Source of the DNA: Stenotrophomonas rhizophila
GTDB taxonomy: Bacteria; Pseudomonadota; Gammaproteobacteria; Xanthomonadales; Xanthomonadaceae
NCBI RefSeq assembly: GCF_001704155.1
Contig: NZ_CP016294.1
Coordinates: 38,501-102,500 of the forward strand
Direction of reading: 5' to 3'
DNA length: 64,000 nucleotides
The stretch's first letter is position 1; every line of letters begins with the position of its first letter. The notes beneath the pieces were generated by a model, which ran no database searches, was not told the DNA's origin, and saw only the letters and a program-made list of their open reading frames with translations. Both the position numbers and the translations under genes were made by a program. Of this stretch, positions 48,339-59,065 are shown piece after piece.

Positions 48339-50435
48339 TCAGCTGGACAAATGCTCGATCGCCGCCACGCTGCCCAGGCGGTCGCCCAAGCGCTTGAGCA
48401 GCGCCAGACGGTTGCCGCGCAGTGCGGGATCTTCCGCGTTGACCATCACCGCATCGAAGAACGCATCCACCTGCGGGCGCAGGCGGGCCAGGCGCGCCAG
48501 CACGCTGACGTAGTCCTTCTGGTGCAGGCTGGCATTGCTGTCGTCGATGGCCGCTTCGACGGCTTCAGCCAGTTCGCTCTCGGCCGGTTCGGCCAGCAGG
48601 GCCGGATCGACCATGCCGGGAATCGCCCCCTCAGCCTTCCGCAGGATGTTGCGGATGCGCTTGTTGGCGGCGGCCAGCGCTTCGGCTTCCGGCAGCGCGG
48701 CGAAGATGCCGATGGCGTCGATGCGGCGGTCGAAGTCGTACAGCGAGGCCGGCTTCAGTTCGGCCACGGCGTTGAAGTGCGTGGCCGGCACACCCTTGTC
48801 GGCGTAGTAGCCGCGCAGGCGGTCGATGATGAAGTCGTACAGCTCCTGCGGCAGTGCGTCGGTCTTGCGCTCGGCACTGGGCTGCACCGCCGCCGGCAGG
48901 CCGGCAAAGGCCGTTTCCAGCAGCGCGCGCAGGTCCAGCTCGAAGCCGGATTCAATGATCGTGCGCGCCAGGCCCAGCGCGTTGCGGCGCAGTGCGAACG
49001 GGTCCTTGTTGCCGGTCGGCTTCAAGCCTGCGGCAAAACCACCGGCCAGGGTGTCAGCACGCTCGGCGATGGCCAGTACCTTGCCCAGGTCCGACAGCGC
49101 GATGTCATCGCCACCGAAGCGCGGCTGGTAAGCCTCGTCGATCGCCAGCGCGACGTCGGGCGATTCGCCACCGGTCACCGCATAATGGCGCCCGGCAATG
49201 CCCTGCAGCTCGGGGAACTCGTTGACCATGCGCGACTGCAGGTCGTTCTTGGCGAGCACGGCGGCGCGCCTGGCCAGCACCGGATCGGCGCCCACCTGCG
49301 GTGCGATAAGCCCGGCCAGTGCCACCACGCGCTGCACCTTGTCGGCCACCGAGCCCAGCTTGGCCTGGTAGGTCACTGTCTTCAGCCCGTCGCCCATCGA
49401 TTCCAGGCCCTGCTTCAGGTCTTCGTCGAAGAAGAACTTGGCATCGGCGAAGCGCGGGCGGATGACCCGCTCGTAGCCCTTGGCCACTTCGGCCACGTTC
49501 TTCGATTCGATGTTGGCGATGCCGATGAACTTCTCGGTCAGCTTGCCGCTGTTGTCCAGTACCGGGAAGAACTTCTGGTTGATTTCCATCGTCTCGATCA
49601 GCGCTTCCTGCGGCACCGCCAGGAAATCGCGTTCGAAACTGCACAGCACCGGCGCCGGCCATTCAACCAGGTTGACCACCTGTTCCAGGTTGTCATCGGT
49701 GATGCGCGCCTGGCCACCGGCGGCGGCGGCTTCGGCGTTTACCGCCTCCACGATGCGGCTGCGGCGCGCGTCGGCGTCCACCAGCACATAAGCGGCCTGC
49801 AGCGAACTGACGTAGTCGTCCGGCGAGGACAGCCACACGGTCTTGTCGTGCATGAAGCGATGGCCGCGGCTCATGCGGTCGGACTTCAGGCCCAGCACTT
49901 CGGCCTCGATCACGTCCTTGCCGTGCAGCAGCACCAGCCAATGCACCGGGCGAGCGAAGCCGTAGGCGTGGCTGCCCCAGCGCATCGGCTTGGGAATGGG
50001 CATGGCGGCAATCGCTTCGGCCAGGATCTCCGGCAGCAGGGCCGCGGTGCGCGCACCCGGGGTCACCGAACGGTGCACGAAACGCTCGCCCTTGGCATCG
50101 CTGGTGCGCTCCAGCGCGGTCCAGTCGATCCCGGCCTTGGCCGCGAAGCCCTGCAGCGCCTTGGTCGGCTGGCCATCGGCGTCCAGCGCGATGTTCAGGT
50201 ACGGGCCCAGCACTTCACCGCGCTGTTCCGGCTGCTCCACGGCCACGCCGGGCAGCAGCACCGCGAGCCGGCGCGGGGTGGACAGCGGCTTGGCGTCGCC
50301 GCGTTCCACTTCCACGCCACGCTTGGCCAGGCCGTCCACCACGCCATCGAAGAATGCCTGGGCCAGGCCCGGCAGCGCCTTCACGGGCAGTTCTTCGGTA
50401 CCCAGTTCAATCAGCAGCGGCAGCATCGTGCTCAT
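48339..50435 (-). CDS. glyS: Glycyl-tRNA synthetase beta subunit
   Basis: 698 residues (E. coli 689). It forms the alpha2beta2 bacterial glycyl-tRNA synthetase and mainly binds tRNA-Gly. Typical motifs are [16 protein letters not shown] at the N-terminus, [33 protein letters not shown], and [14 protein letters not shown], with the HD-like and anticodon-binding C-terminus. Its ATG overlaps the glyQ stop (ATGA), so the subunits are coupled. A strong terminator follows. Confidence 0.98.
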   Translation of the reverse strand: MSTMLPLLIELGTEELPVKALPGLAQAFFDGVVDGLAKRGVEVERGDAKPLSTPRRLAVLLPGVAVEQPEQRGEVLGPYLNIALDADGQPTKALQGFAAKAGIDWTALERTSDAKGERFVHRSVTPGARTAALLPEILAEAIAAMPIPKPMRWGSHAYGFARPVHWLVLLHGKDVIEAEVLGLKSDRMSRGHRFMHDKTVWLSSPDDYVSSLQAAYVLVDADARRSRIVEAVNAEAAAAGGQARITDDNLEQVVNLVEWPAPVLCSFERDFLAVPQEALIETMEINQKFFPVLDNSGKLTEKFIGIANIESKNVAEVAKGYERVIRPRFADAKFFFDEDLKQGLESMGDGLKTVTYQAKLGSVADKVQRVVALAGLIAPQVGADPVLARRAAVLAKNDLQSRMVNEFPELQGIAGRHYAVTGGESPDVALAIDEAYQPRFGGDDIALSDLGKVLAIAERADTLAGGFAAGLKPTGNKDPFALRRNALGLARTIIESGFELDLRALLETAFAGLPAAVQPSAERKTDALPQELYDFIIDRLRGYYADKGVPATHFNAVAELKPASLYDFDRRIDAIGIFAALPEAEALAAANKRIRNILRKAEGAIPGMVDPALLAEPAESELAEAVEAAIDDSNASLHQKDYVSVLARLARLRPQVDAFFDAVMVNAEDPALRGNRLALLKRLGDRLGSVAAIEHLSS

Positions 50436-51343
50436 GCCTGCACCTCCTTGGCCGCCACCGCTTCGAGGCGCTTGGCTTCATACAATTTCGCCACCGCCTG
50501 GGCCAGCGCGCGCACGCGCAGGATGTAGCGCTGGCGCTCGGTCACGCTGATCGCGCGGCGCGCATCCAGCAGGTTGAACGAATGGCTGGCCTTGCACACC
50601 TGCTCGTAGGCCGGCAGCGGCAGGCCCACTTCCACCAGCTTCTGTGCTTCCTTCTCGCACGCGTCGAAGCGGTGGAACAGTTCTTCCACGTCGGCGTACT
50701 CGAAGTTGTAGGTGCTCTGCTCCACTTCGTTCTGCAGGTACACATCGCCGTAGGTCACCGGCGTGCCGTCGGGCCCGTAGGTCCAGACCAGGTCATACAC
50801 GTTGTCGCAGTTCTGCAGGTACATGCACAGGCGTTCAAGACCGTAGGTGATCTCGCCCAGCACTGGCTTGCACTCCAGGCCACCGGCCTGCTGGAAGTAG
50901 GTGAACTGGGTCACCTCCATGCCGTTGAGCCAGACTTCCCAGCCCAGGCCCCAGGCGCCCAGGGTCGGCGATTCCCAGTTGTCCTCGACGAAACGCAGGT
51001 CGTGCACCAGCGGGTCGATGCCCAGTGCCTTCAGCGAATCCAGGTACAGCTGCTGGATGTTGTCCGGGCTGGGCTTCATCGCCACCTGGTACTGGTAGTA
51101 GCGCTGCAGGCGGTTGGGGTTTTCGCCGTAGCGGCCATCGGTCGGGCGACGCGAGGGCTGCACGTACGCGGCATTCCAGCTTTCCGGGCCGATCGAGCGC
51201 AGGAAGGTGGCCGGGTGGAAGGTGCCGGCACCGACCTCCAGGTCCAGCGGCTGGATCAGCACGCAGCCCTGCTGCGCCCAATACTGGTTGAGGGTCTGGA
51301 TCAGGCCCTGGAAAGTGATCGGAACGTTCTGGGTCGCGGACAT
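50432..51343 (-). CDS. glyQ: Glycyl-tRNA synthetase alpha subunit
   Basis: 303 residues (E. coli 303) from the ATG at 51343; the longer reading upstream has no ribosome site. This is the catalytic class II subunit that activates glycine. Motifs include [76 protein letters not shown] and [20 protein letters not shown]. First gene of the glyQS operon, divergent from the GspE-like gene. Confidence 0.98.
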   Translation of the reverse strand: MSATQNVPITFQGLIQTLNQYWAQQGCVLIQPLDLEVGAGTFHPATFLRSIGPESWNAAYVQPSRRPTDGRYGENPNRLQRYYQYQVAMKPSPDNIQQLYLDSLKALGIDPLVHDLRFVEDNWESPTLGAWGLGWEVWLNGMEVTQFTYFQQAGGLECKPVLGEITYGLERLCMYLQNCDNVYDLVWTYGPDGTPVTYGDVYLQNEVEQSTYNFEYADVEELFHRFDACEKEAQKLVEVGLPLPAYEQVCKASHSFNLLDARRAISVTERQRYILRVRALAQAVAKLYEAKRLEAVAAKEVQA

Positions 51344-51458
51344 GCGGCGGAGTCTTGCCTGCTCAGGGGGTGCGCTAGTATAGCGACGGACCGCCCGCCG
51401 GCATTCCAGGCAAGCTGCCATCACGCCGTGCAGGCCCCGCTCCGAGGATTCTGGCGCC

Positions 51459-53294
51459 ATGGAACACCGCTCACCGGCAACGCTCGCCCCCGTTCCTGCT
51501 CCGGGGCCCCTGCCGCCGGGCCGGCTGGATTTCGATCAGGTGGCGGCCGCCATGGTGGCCGACGGGCTGGTCGCGGCCAGTGATGTGGAGCGCATCCGCT
51601 TTTCCGGCAACGGCGCCCGCAATGCCAGCGAGGTGCACCCGCTGGTGCTGCTGGCCAACCTGAAGCTGGCGGCCGCCTCGGGTGGAGAGCTGGGCCTGGA
51701 ACGGCTGACCGAATGGCTGGCGACCCGAACCGGCACCCGCTACCTGCGCATCGATCCCACCCGGGTGGACGTGGCAGCGGTGACCGCGCTGGTCTCCCAT
51801 GCCTATGCCCGCCGCCATCGGTTCCTGCCGCTGGCGGTGGACAGCGAGCGGCTGCTGGTGGCCACCAGCGAGCCGCTGGCCCAGGAGTGGCTGCTCGACC
51901 TGCAGCACCTGGCCCGGCGCCGGATCGAGCTGGCCATGGTCAACCCGCTGGACCTGCACCGCTACACGATGGAGTTCTACGGGGTGACCCGGTCGGTGCG
52001 CGGGGCGCGTGGCGATGTGCGCGGCGAAGCCAGCGGCGTCCTGCCCAGCTTCGAGCAGCTGGTGGAGCTGGGCCGCTCCGGCGACGTGAACGCCGATGAC
52101 CAGCACGTGGTGCACATCGTGGACTGGCTGCTGCAGTACGCCTTCGAGCAGCGCGCCTCGGACATCCACCTGGAACCGCGGCGTGACATGGGGCGCATGC
52201 GTTTCCGCATCGACGGCGTGCTGCACAAGGTGTTCGAGGTGCCGCCGGCGGTGATGACCGCCATGGTCAGCCGGATCAAAGTGCTGGGCCGCATGGACCT
52301 GGCCGAGCGTCGACGGCCGCAGGATGGCCGCATCAAGACCCGCTCGCCGGGTGGGCGCGAGGTGGAAATGCGCCTGTCGACCATGCCCACCGCCTTTGGC
52401 GAGAAGTGCGTGATGCGCATCTTCGACCCGGATGCGGCCTTCAAGAGCATCGACCAGCTCGGTTTCAGCCCACAGGAAGCGGCTGGCTGGACCGCGCTGG
52501 TGGAGCGCCCGCACGGCATCGTGCTGGTCACCGGCCCGACCGGTTCGGGCAAGACCACCACCCTGTATTCCACCCTGAAGCGGCTGGCCACCCCGGACGT
52601 GAACGTGTGCACGGTGGAGGATCCGATCGAGATGATCGCGCCGGAATTCAACCAGATGCAGGTGCAGACCAACATCGACCTGGACTTCGCCGCCGGCGTA
52701 CGCACCCTGCTGCGGCAGGATCCGGACATCATCATGATCGGCGAAATCCGCGACCTGGAAACGGCCCAGATGGCCGTGCAGGCGTCGCTGACCGGCCATC
52801 TGGTGCTGTCCACGCTGCACACCAACGATGCGCCTTCGGCGATCACCCGGCTGCTCGACCTGGGCGTGCCGCATTACCTGTTGGCCAGCACCATCAACGG
52901 GGTCCTGGCCCAGCGCCTGGTCCGCACGTTGTGCCCGCACTGCAAGGTGCCCAAGCCGCTCAGTGCGGCCCAATGGGCGGTGCTGGCTGATGCCGATGAG
53001 GCATTACCAGAGTCACCCACGCCATATGCGCCGGCCGGTTGTCTCGACTGCCGGCGCACCGGCTACATGGGCCGGGTAGGCCTGTATGAGTTGCTGCCAT
53101 TGAGTTCGCGGCTGCGCGGGCTGATCCGGGCGGACATGGATCTGGCCGGTTTCAACCGGGCCGCGCGTGCTGAAGGAGTACGAACCCTTCGCCGCGCGGG
53201 GCTTGAAAAGGTGGCGGCAGGGCTGACTACAATCGAGGAAGTCCTCAGCGTGCTGCCTCCCCCCGATGAACCGCTCGCCTTTCCTGATTCTTGA
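51459..53294 (+). CDS. Orphan GspE/PilB-type secretion ATPase
   Basis: 611 residues; the ATG at 51459 has GAGGA about 10 bases upstream. An N-terminal GspE-N/MshEN-like region (about 20-190, [36 protein letters not shown]) precedes the ATPase: [26 protein letters not shown], Walker [14 protein letters not shown] with Lys365, Asp box TVEDPIE, Walker [13 protein letters not shown], His box [15 protein letters not shown] CxxC pair (CPHC, CLDC) forms the zinc motif. These hexameric ATPases drive type II secretion or type IV pilus assembly. No other gsp or pil gene lies in the window, so its machine is unknown. The following gene overlaps it by 29 bases. Confidence 0.9.
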   Translation: MEHRSPATLAPVPAPGPLPPGRLDFDQVAAAMVADGLVAASDVERIRFSGNGARNASEVHPLVLLANLKLAAASGGELGLERLTEWLATRTGTRYLRIDPTRVDVAAVTALVSHAYARRHRFLPLAVDSERLLVATSEPLAQEWLLDLQHLARRRIELAMVNPLDLHRYTMEFYGVTRSVRGARGDVRGEASGVLPSFEQLVELGRSGDVNADDQHVVHIVDWLLQYAFEQRASDIHLEPRRDMGRMRFRIDGVLHKVFEVPPAVMTAMVSRIKVLGRMDLAERRRPQDGRIKTRSPGGREVEMRLSTMPTAFGEKCVMRIFDPDAAFKSIDQLGFSPQEAAGWTALVERPHGIVLVTGPTGSGKTTTLYSTLKRLATPDVNVCTVEDPIEMIAPEFNQMQVQTNIDLDFAAGVRTLLRQDPDIIMIGEIRDLETAQMAVQASLTGHLVLSTLHTNDAPSAITRLLDLGVPHYLLASTINGVLAQRLVRTLCPHCKVPKPLSAAQWAVLADADEALPESPTPYAPAGCLDCRRTGYMGRVGLYELLPLSSRLRGLIRADMDLAGFNRAARAEGVRTLRRAGLEKVAAGLTTIEEVLSVLPPPDEPLAFPDS

Positions 53295-53985
53295 AACCGG
53301 CCAACCGGTCGCTTCGCTGCGCCGGTACGGCCGTTTTCCGCACTGGATCCGGGTCGCGGCGGGGCTGGATGCGGACGAGACGGTGGTGGTGGACGTGGAG
53401 CACGGCGGCGAGCTGCCCGACCACCGCGATTTCGCCGGGGTGATCATCAGCGGCTCGGCCGCCTACGTGACCGACCGTGCCGACTGGAGCGAGCGCAGCG
53501 CGCAGTGGCTGCGCACCGCCGCGCATGACAACCGCCCGGTGTTCGGCATCTGCTACGGCCACCAGCTGCTTGCACATGCGCTGGGCGGTGAGGTGGCCTA
53601 CAACCCGGCGGGGCGCGAGTCGGGCACGATCGAGCTGGCGCTGGAGCCCTCGGCGGTGGACGACCCGCTGTTCGCGGGCCTGCCGGCGCGCTTCCCGGCC
53701 CATGCCACCCACCTGCAGACGGTGCTGCGCGCGCCGGAGGGCGCGGCCATCCTGGCGCGCTCGGCGCAGGACAACTGCCACGCCTTCCGTTGGGGCCAGC
53801 AGGCCTGGGGCGTGCAGTTCCACCCGGAGTTCGCCACCCACCACATGCGCGGCTACGTGCGGGCGCGTGCCGAGTGCATCGGTCGCCACGGCGGCTGCGC
53901 GCGCAGCGTGGCGCGCGGGGTCAGTGCGGCCCCGCTGGCCCGCCAGCTGCTGCGCCGGTTCGTCCGCCAGGCGCGCAACAACTGA
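53266..53985 (+). CDS. Class I glutamine amidotransferase (GMP-synthase-like GATase)
   Basis: 239 residues. The fold is a stand-alone GATase1: oxyanion region VIISGSAAYVTD, nucleophile Cys96 in FGICYGHQLLAHALGG, and His186/Glu188 in GVQFHPEFATHHMRGY. All three triad residues are present, so it should release ammonia from glutamine, or hydrolyse a gamma-glutamyl substrate. The partner domain or acceptor is unknown. The start overlaps the 3' end of the ATPase gene by 29 bases, implying coupling. Confidence 0.9.
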   Translation: MNRSPFLILETGQPVASLRRYGRFPHWIRVAAGLDADETVVVDVEHGGELPDHRDFAGVIISGSAAYVTDRADWSERSAQWLRTAAHDNRPVFGICYGHQLLAHALGGEVAYNPAGRESGTIELALEPSAVDDPLFAGLPARFPAHATHLQTVLRAPEGAAILARSAQDNCHAFRWGQQAWGVQFHPEFATHHMRGYVRARAECIGRHGGCARSVARGVSAAPLARQLLRRFVRQARNN

Positions 53986-54088
53986 AAGACCGCCGGGAGC
54001 GACCTTTCCTTCAGGTGATGGGCACGGAAAACAGGGATAATCGTTGGTATTCGGGGCGTACGCGCCCTTCCCCCTGTTCCGGAATGGT

Positions 54089-55000
54089 ATGAGCGAAATT
54101 CGCAAGCTGCCCGCCTCGGCGGGCGCCCAATGGCTGCTGGACGCGTTCACCCTGTATCGCCGCGCACCGCTGCAGCTGGCGGTCCTTGGCGTGATCGGCA
54201 TGCTGGTCAGTTCGCTGATCCTGGTGCTGGCGCAGGCATTGCCGAGCTGGCTCGGCGTGCTGCTGCAGCTGGTTTCGGTGGCGGTCGGCCCGCTGGTGTT
54301 CGGCGGCATGCTGGTGGCGGTGAGCGAAGTGGCCCAGGGCCACCGCGCCATGCCGACCCACCTGCTGCAGCCGATCCGCGACCGCCGCGTGAGCCACCTG
54401 CTGGTGCCGCTGGCGATCCAGCTGATCGCGGTGATTGCACTGGGCACGCTGTTGTACGTGATGATGGGCCCCGACGGCCTGACTGCCACGGCCGAGATGT
54501 TCCGCAGAATGCAGGAGCTGCAGCAGTCCGGCGCCACGCCGAGCAATGAGCAGACCATCGCGCTGATGGCCGGCGTACCGGTGGTGCGCATCCTGCTGTG
54601 GCTGCTGATTGCATTCGGCACGTTCGTGGCGCTGAGCATGGCGATGTTCACCCAGCCGGCGCTGGTGGTGTTCGACCACCAGAGCGGCATGCACGCGCTG
54701 CGCATGAGCCTGCAGGGCTGCATCCGCAATTTCGGCGCGATGGCGGTGTTCATGCTGCTGGGCCTGATCGCGGCGATGTGCATCTACTTCGTGATGATCA
54801 TCGTGATGCAGCTGGCGCTGATGGCCGGCGGCGCCGGTGCAGCCGCGTTCGTGATGCAGCTGACCAACACGGCGGTGATCATGCCGCTTTACGTGGGCGC
54901 GGTGTACGCCGCCTGGAACCAGATGTTCGCCCACCGCGGCCGCGCCGCCCCACCGCCGGTACCGCCGTCGAACGGGCCTGGGAATATTTTCGCGGCTTGA
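54089..55000 (+). CDS. BPSS1780-type integral membrane protein
   Basis: 303 residues from the ATG at 54089 (GGAATGGT upstream); the longer reading from 54044 has no ribosome site. The N-terminus KLPASAGAQWLLDAFTLYRRAPLQ and about six membrane helices (LGVIGMLVSSLILVLAQ, LVPLAIQLIAVIALG, ILLWLLIAFGTFVAL, AVFMLLGLIAAMCIYF) match the BPSS1780-family of unknown function. The cytosolic tail is Pro-rich. Starts 103 bases after the amidotransferase gene. Confidence 0.8.
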   Translation: MSEIRKLPASAGAQWLLDAFTLYRRAPLQLAVLGVIGMLVSSLILVLAQALPSWLGVLLQLVSVAVGPLVFGGMLVAVSEVAQGHRAMPTHLLQPIRDRRVSHLLVPLAIQLIAVIALGTLLYVMMGPDGLTATAEMFRRMQELQQSGATPSNEQTIALMAGVPVVRILLWLLIAFGTFVALSMAMFTQPALVVFDHQSGMHALRMSLQGCIRNFGAMAVFMLLGLIAAMCIYFVMIIVMQLALMAGGAGAAAFVMQLTNTAVIMPLYVGAVYAAWNQMFAHRGRAAPPPVPPSNGPGNIFAA

Positions 55001-55009
55001 TTGGCCGCG

Positions 55010-55041
<32 letters not shown>

Positions 55042-55073
55042 GTTTCAGATGCTGCGGGCTGGGGCCGGGCGAC

Positions 55074-55437
55074 GGGCAGCCCCCTCCGGGACACGCCGTG
55101 AATCCATCCCTGGAGGCTTGGCAAAAACATCCATGTTTTTGACAGTCCCTCCGGGGGCTACCCGCCGCCCGGCCCCGTCATGGATCCCGCTGTGCGGATG
55201 GAAAAGCAGCGACGCATGGCGTCGCTCTACCGTGCGCGTGCGATGTATCCGGTAACGCATTGAAAAATTCAAAGACGTAGAGCGACGCCATGCGTCGCTG
55301 CTTTGCTTTCGTATCCGCACCTGCGATGCACGAGAGGGGAGGCCGGCGGGCAGCCCCTGTAGGGACTGTCAAAAACATGGATGTTTTTGCCAAGCCTACA
55401 AGGATGTATTTACGGCGTGTCCCGTAAGGGGCTGCCC
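55074..55437. repeat. Nested inverted repeat: two ~90-bp copies facing each other
   Basis: Copy one is 55074-55163 and copy two, in reverse orientation, 55348-55437. Each runs GGGCAGCCCC ... GGGACACGCCGT ... GGCTTGGCAAAAACAT, then ATGTTTTTGACAGTCCC ... GGGGCTGCCC (or its inverse). Each contains the perfect palindrome AAAAACAT/ATGTTTTT (55123-55140 and 55371-55388). Between them lies a SMAG-type pair. The region separates the membrane-protein gene from tatC, which converge here, so it may serve as a two-way terminator. It contains no gene. Confidence 0.9.
55204..55303. repeat. SMAG-type REP pair within the larger inverted repeat
   Basis: Perfect 27-base arms at 55204-55230 and 55277-55303. 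The ends are CTAC and GTAG, and each arm holds the small palindrome GCGACGCATGGCGTCGC. The 46-base loop is AT-rich (TGAAAAATTCAAAG). Confidence 0.85.
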
Positions 55438-55491
55438 GTCGGCCTCCCCAGCACGCAGCAAAGAAAACGCTGCTCCTAAGCTCCAAAAGCG

Positions 55492-56241
55492 CTACTGCGC
55501 CTGAGGCTCATCACCCTTCGCAGGCACCAACCACCGCGAAGCATGTATCCCAAGCTCATAAAGCAGGCACATGGGAATCGCCAGCATCAACTGGGAAACC
55601 ACATCCGGCGGCGTCAACACCGCGGCCAACACGAAGATGCCCACGATCGCGTACCCACGGCCGTCCTTGAACTGCTGCGGCGTGATCCACCCCAGCAGGG
55701 TCAGGATCACCATCGCCACCGGCAGTTCGAAACTGCTGCCGAACGCGAAGAAGATCGCCAGCACGAAATCCAGGTACGCATTCGCATCCGGCGTGATCGC
55801 AATCACCTCCGGGCGGAACGTGGTCAGGAAGTGGAAGACCGCCGGCAGTACCAGGAAGTACGCAAACGCGCAGCCGATGTAGAACAGCAGCACCGAGGTT
55901 GCCAGCAACGGCACCGCCAGTCGCTTTTCGCGCGCATACAGGCCAGGCGCCACGAACGCCCACAGCTGGTACAGCAGCCACGGTACCGCGATGAACACGG
56001 CCACGAAGAAGGTCAGCTTGAGCGGCGCGAAGAATGCACCGGCCGGGTTGGTCGCGATCATCGACTGCCCGTTGGGCAGCTGCGAGATCAACGGCTGCGC
56101 CAACCACGTGTAGATCTGCCGCGAGAACGGCATCAGCCCCAGCAGCACCACGCCCAGCCCGATCAGCGCCCGCATCAGGCGCGCGCGCAGTTCGATCAGG
56201 TGTTCGATCAGCCCGCTTTCCGGCGACTCGTTACCGCTCAT
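55492..56241 (-). CDS. tatC: Twin-arginine translocase subunit TatC
   Basis: 249 residues (E. coli 258), six membrane segments. Typical motifs are [16 protein letters not shown] at the start, [45 protein letters not shown] and [23 protein letters not shown]. The conserved Glu of FELP and the N-terminal cytoplasmic region recognise twin-arginine signal peptides. It is the last gene of tatABC and overlaps tatB by 4 bases. Confidence 0.98.
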   Translation of the reverse strand: MSGNESPESGLIEHLIELRARLMRALIGLGVVLLGLMPFSRQIYTWLAQPLISQLPNGQSMIATNPAGAFFAPLKLTFFVAVFIAVPWLLYQLWAFVAPGLYAREKRLAVPLLATSVLLFYIGCAFAYFLVLPAVFHFLTTFRPEVIAITPDANAYLDFVLAIFFAFGSSFELPVAMVILTLLGWITPQQFKDGRGYAIVGIFVLAAVLTPPDVVSQLMLAIPMCLLYELGIHASRWLVPAKGDEPQAQ

Positions 56242-56729
56242 CGCGGGGCCTCCGTCGTCGCAGGCGGCGGATCGCGCGGCGCCTGCCCGTCGATGCCCGG
56301 CGGTGCCATCGCATCACGCGGTTCTTCAGGCACCGCCTCGGGCTCGGGTGCCACGACGTGCTGGGCCACGCTCGCCGGCGAACCCGGCGCGGGCCCGGTC
56401 ATGACCGGCTCGTCGGTGCTGGCTGGCGTATCGCCATCGCGCTGTACCTGGTTGCGCACCTGCTCGGCTTCGCGGCGCACCGCCTCACCACTGGCACGCA
56501 GCTGCGCCTCGGTATCGCGCACCGAATCCTGCGCATCGCGGAACTGGCGCTTGATCTCGTCTGCGTGCAGCTCGCGTTCCAGCTCCTGCTTCACCGAATC
56601 CCACTGGTTGCGCGCGCGCCGCACCCACAGCCCCGCGAAGCGGGCTGCCTTGGGCAGACGCTCGGGACCCAGCACGACCAACGCTACTACCGCGATGACC
56701 AGCAGTTCACTGAAACCGATGTCGAACAC
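56238..56729 (-). CDS. tatB: Twin-arginine translocase subunit TatB
   Basis: 163 residues. [34 protein letters not shown] start shows the membrane helix with conserved Glu8, the GPERLP hinge and an amphipathic helix, then a charged, Pro-rich tail (about 80-163). It forms the receptor complex with TatC. Starts 15 bases after tatA. Confidence 0.97.
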   Translation of the reverse strand: MFDIGFSELLVIAVVALVVLGPERLPKAARFAGLWVRRARNQWDSVKQELERELHADEIKRQFRDAQDSVRDTEAQLRASGEAVRREAEQVRNQVQRDGDTPASTDEPVMTGPAPGSPASVAQHVVAPEPEAVPEEPRDAMAPPGIDGQAPRDPPPATTEAPR

Positions 56730-56744
56730 GCCATGCCGCCCCGA

Positions 56745-56972
56745 TCAACGCCGGTCGCGGTCGTGCTCGTTCTGCGATGTCGTCGTCGGATCCTGCGGAC
56801 GCGACTCATCGCTCAGGTGCGCGGTCGGCTTGTCCTCGTCGCGCATGCCCTTCTTGAATTCCTTCACGGCACTGCCAAGGTCCTTGGCGCCACTGGTCAG
56901 CTTCTTGGTGCCGAACACCAGCAGAACGATGACCAGTACCACCACCCAATGCCACAAGCTCATACTGCCCAT
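56745..56972 (-). CDS. tatA: Twin-arginine translocase subunit TatA
   Basis: 75 residues. [20 protein letters not shown] is the membrane helix, followed by the [20 protein letters not shown] amphipathic helix and a charged tail ending NEHDRDRR. It oligomerises to form the translocation path. First gene of the tatABC operon; a start three codons later is also possible. Confidence 0.97.
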   Translation of the reverse strand: MGSMSLWHWVVVLVIVLLVFGTKKLTSGAKDLGSAVKEFKKGMRDEDKPTAHLSDESRPQDPTTTSQNEHDRDRR

Positions 56973-57049
56973 GATGTTCTGCTCGCATTACCCGGTTACA
57001 AGGACCTGAGCATAGCGCACCGCCGGTAGGGCGGCGCGCGTGACGAAAG

Positions 57050-57937
57050 TCAGTTGCCGTCCAGCGATTCGGTACGCACTTCGCCTTCGCCCACCGGCTG
57101 GAAGCCCTGCTGCGGTGCCGGCTGCGCCGGAACGGCCTGCAACGGCGCGGTGGTGGCACCGGCATTGGCCTGTTCAGTTACGACCGGCGCTGCCTGGGGC
57201 TGCGGGGCCGCCGCACGTGGGGCCGGTGCACTGCCAGCGGTGCCGCGCTTTTCACGTGCCGAATACGTCGCCTCTTCCAGACGGTCGCGGAAGGCCACCA
57301 CGTCCATCGACGGCGCTTCGCCCATGCGGCCCTCGAACACCATGCGCGGCGTGGTGTTGCTGCCGTAGGCATCCAGGTTCGCCTCATCGTCGATCTGCAG
57401 CACCGCGCCATCCAGCGCCACGCCGGCAAACAGACCGCGCGCGCGCGACCACGACCAGATCTCGGCCTTCAGCTGGCCATCGGTGGCCGCAGCGGCATTG
57501 CGGCCCACGGGACCGGCCGCCACGCCGGCATCGGCGCCCAGGGTGAATTTGCCGTTGACGAGATTGTCCAGGCTGCGGTCGTTGCGGAACACCAGCACCA
57601 CGTCCGAGGACTGCACGCCGGCCTGGAAGCCGATGCTGCCGCCGGTGAGCTTCATGAACACCGGGTTGGACCAGCTGCCATCGGCGTTCTTGACCGACAT
57701 CAGACCGTGGCCACGGCGGCCGCCGATCACCAGGCCTGCCTTGATCGTGTCAGGAATGACCACGATCGCGCGGCCTTCGTCCAGCAATTTGTCCGGAATG
57801 CCCTGCTCGGGAATATTCTGGATGTCATTCAACACACGCACCGCGTTGCGGGCGCGCTGGTCCTCCTCCGGCCCGGCCATCGCCTGGGTCGACAGCAGGC
57901 TGGCGGATATCAGCAGTACAAGGCTCAAGCGGCGCAT
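57050..57937 (-). CDS. SYLF-domain (YSC84-like) lipid-binding protein, exported
   Basis: 295 residues with a signal peptide (LLISASLLSTQAMA, about 21). The SYLF domain spans about 25-205: VLNDIQNIPEQGIPDKLLDEG, AIVVIPDTIKAGLVIGGRRGHGLM, FMKLTGGSIGFQAGVQSSDVVLVF and GKFTLGADAGVAAGPVGRN. Bacterial SYLF proteins are periplasmic or surface; eukaryotic ones bind phosphoinositides. The C-terminal 80 residues are Ala/Pro/Gln-rich and of low complexity. Divergent from hemH; tatA lies 77 bases downstream on the same strand. Confidence 0.88.
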   Translation of the reverse strand: MRRLSLVLLISASLLSTQAMAGPEEDQRARNAVRVLNDIQNIPEQGIPDKLLDEGRAIVVIPDTIKAGLVIGGRRGHGLMSVKNADGSWSNPVFMKLTGGSIGFQAGVQSSDVVLVFRNDRSLDNLVNGKFTLGADAGVAAGPVGRNAAAATDGQLKAEIWSWSRARGLFAGVALDGAVLQIDDEANLDAYGSNTTPRMVFEGRMGEAPSMDVVAFRDRLEEATYSAREKRGTAGSAPAPRAAAPQPQAAPVVTEQANAGATTAPLQAVPAQPAPQQGFQPVGEGEVRTESLDGN

Positions 57938-58102
57938 GGGTGCTCCAGAAAGGGAAATACGGACAGCGTCGATACGCTTTCCCCGAAATTAGTGGGGTTC
58001 TGATGAATCCGCAATGAGTATGTTCGGTTCAATCGAGCCACTCTATGGCAGTGATGGCGCGATTCGATCCCGGCCGTCGCGCAGACCTGCGAGAATGGTC
58101 CC

Positions 58103-59065
58103 ATGCTCGACGCACCCGATACCGCCGTGCTGGCGGTCAATCTAGGCACACCCGAGACGCCCACCGCCCCGGCGGTGCGGCGTTACCTGGCTGAGTTCCT
58201 CAGCGATCGGCGCGTGGTCGCGATTCCGCCGTTGCTGTGGAAGCCCCTGCTGTTCGGGCTGATCCTGCCGCTGCGCAGTGGCCGCTCGGCCGCCAAGTAC
58301 GCCCAGGTCTGGCTGCCCGACGGCTCTCCCTTGATGGTCTACACGCGCCGCCTGGCCGAAGCCATGCAGCAGCTGATGCCCAATGTGCGCGTACGCCACG
58401 CCATGCGTTACGGCGCGCCCGCGCTCACCGCCGAGCTGGACCGGCTGGCTGCCGAAGGCATGCGCCGGATCGTGGTGCTGCCGTTGTACCCGCAGTATTC
58501 GACCACCACCACCGCCTCCATCGAAGACCAGGTGCGTGACTGGCAGCCCCGCCATCCGGGCGTCACCGTCACCCTGGTACGCGATTACGCGGTGGACCCG
58601 GACTGGGTAGCGGCAGTGGCCGGCAGCATCCGGCAATGGTGGGAGCAGAACGGCCGCGGCGAGCAGCTGGTGTTTTCCTTCCACGGCATTCCGCAGCGCC
58701 TCGCCGATGCCGGCGACCCCTATCCGCAGCGCTGCGAAGCCAGTGCGCAGGCGATCGCGCAGGCACTCGGCCTGGCGGATGGCGAGTGGAAGCTCACCTA
58801 CCAGTCGCGCTTCGGTCGCGAGAAGTGGCTGCAGCCCTATGCCGAACCCACGCTGTGGGCGATGGCCGAGCGCGGCGTCAAACAAATCGACGTGGTCTGC
58901 CCGGGCTTCGCCACCGATTGCCTGGAAACGCTGGAAGAAGTGGCGATGGGCTTCACCGAAACCGTCGCCGCGCGCGGTGCGCAGATGCGTTACATCCCTT
59001 GCCTCAACGCCGATCCCGCGCACGCGCTGGCGTTGTCGCGGCTGAGCATCACGGCGTTGGCATGA
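58103..59065 (+). CDS. hemH: Ferrochelatase
   Basis: 320 residues. It inserts Fe2+ into protoporphyrin IX, the last step of heme synthesis. The motifs are [70 protein letters not shown] with the metal-binding His, [21 protein letters not shown] and [15 protein letters not shown]. The start at 58103 has GAGAATGG upstream. Its stop overlaps the start of the hydrolase gene. Confidence 0.98.
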   Translation: MLDAPDTAVLAVNLGTPETPTAPAVRRYLAEFLSDRRVVAIPPLLWKPLLFGLILPLRSGRSAAKYAQVWLPDGSPLMVYTRRLAEAMQQLMPNVRVRHAMRYGAPALTAELDRLAAEGMRRIVVLPLYPQYSTTTTASIEDQVRDWQPRHPGVTVTLVRDYAVDPDWVAAVAGSIRQWWEQNGRGEQLVFSFHGIPQRLADAGDPYPQRCEASAQAIAQALGLADGEWKLTYQSRFGREKWLQPYAEPTLWAMAERGVKQIDVVCPGFATDCLETLEEVAMGFTETVAARGAQMRYIPCLNADPAHALALSRLSITALA

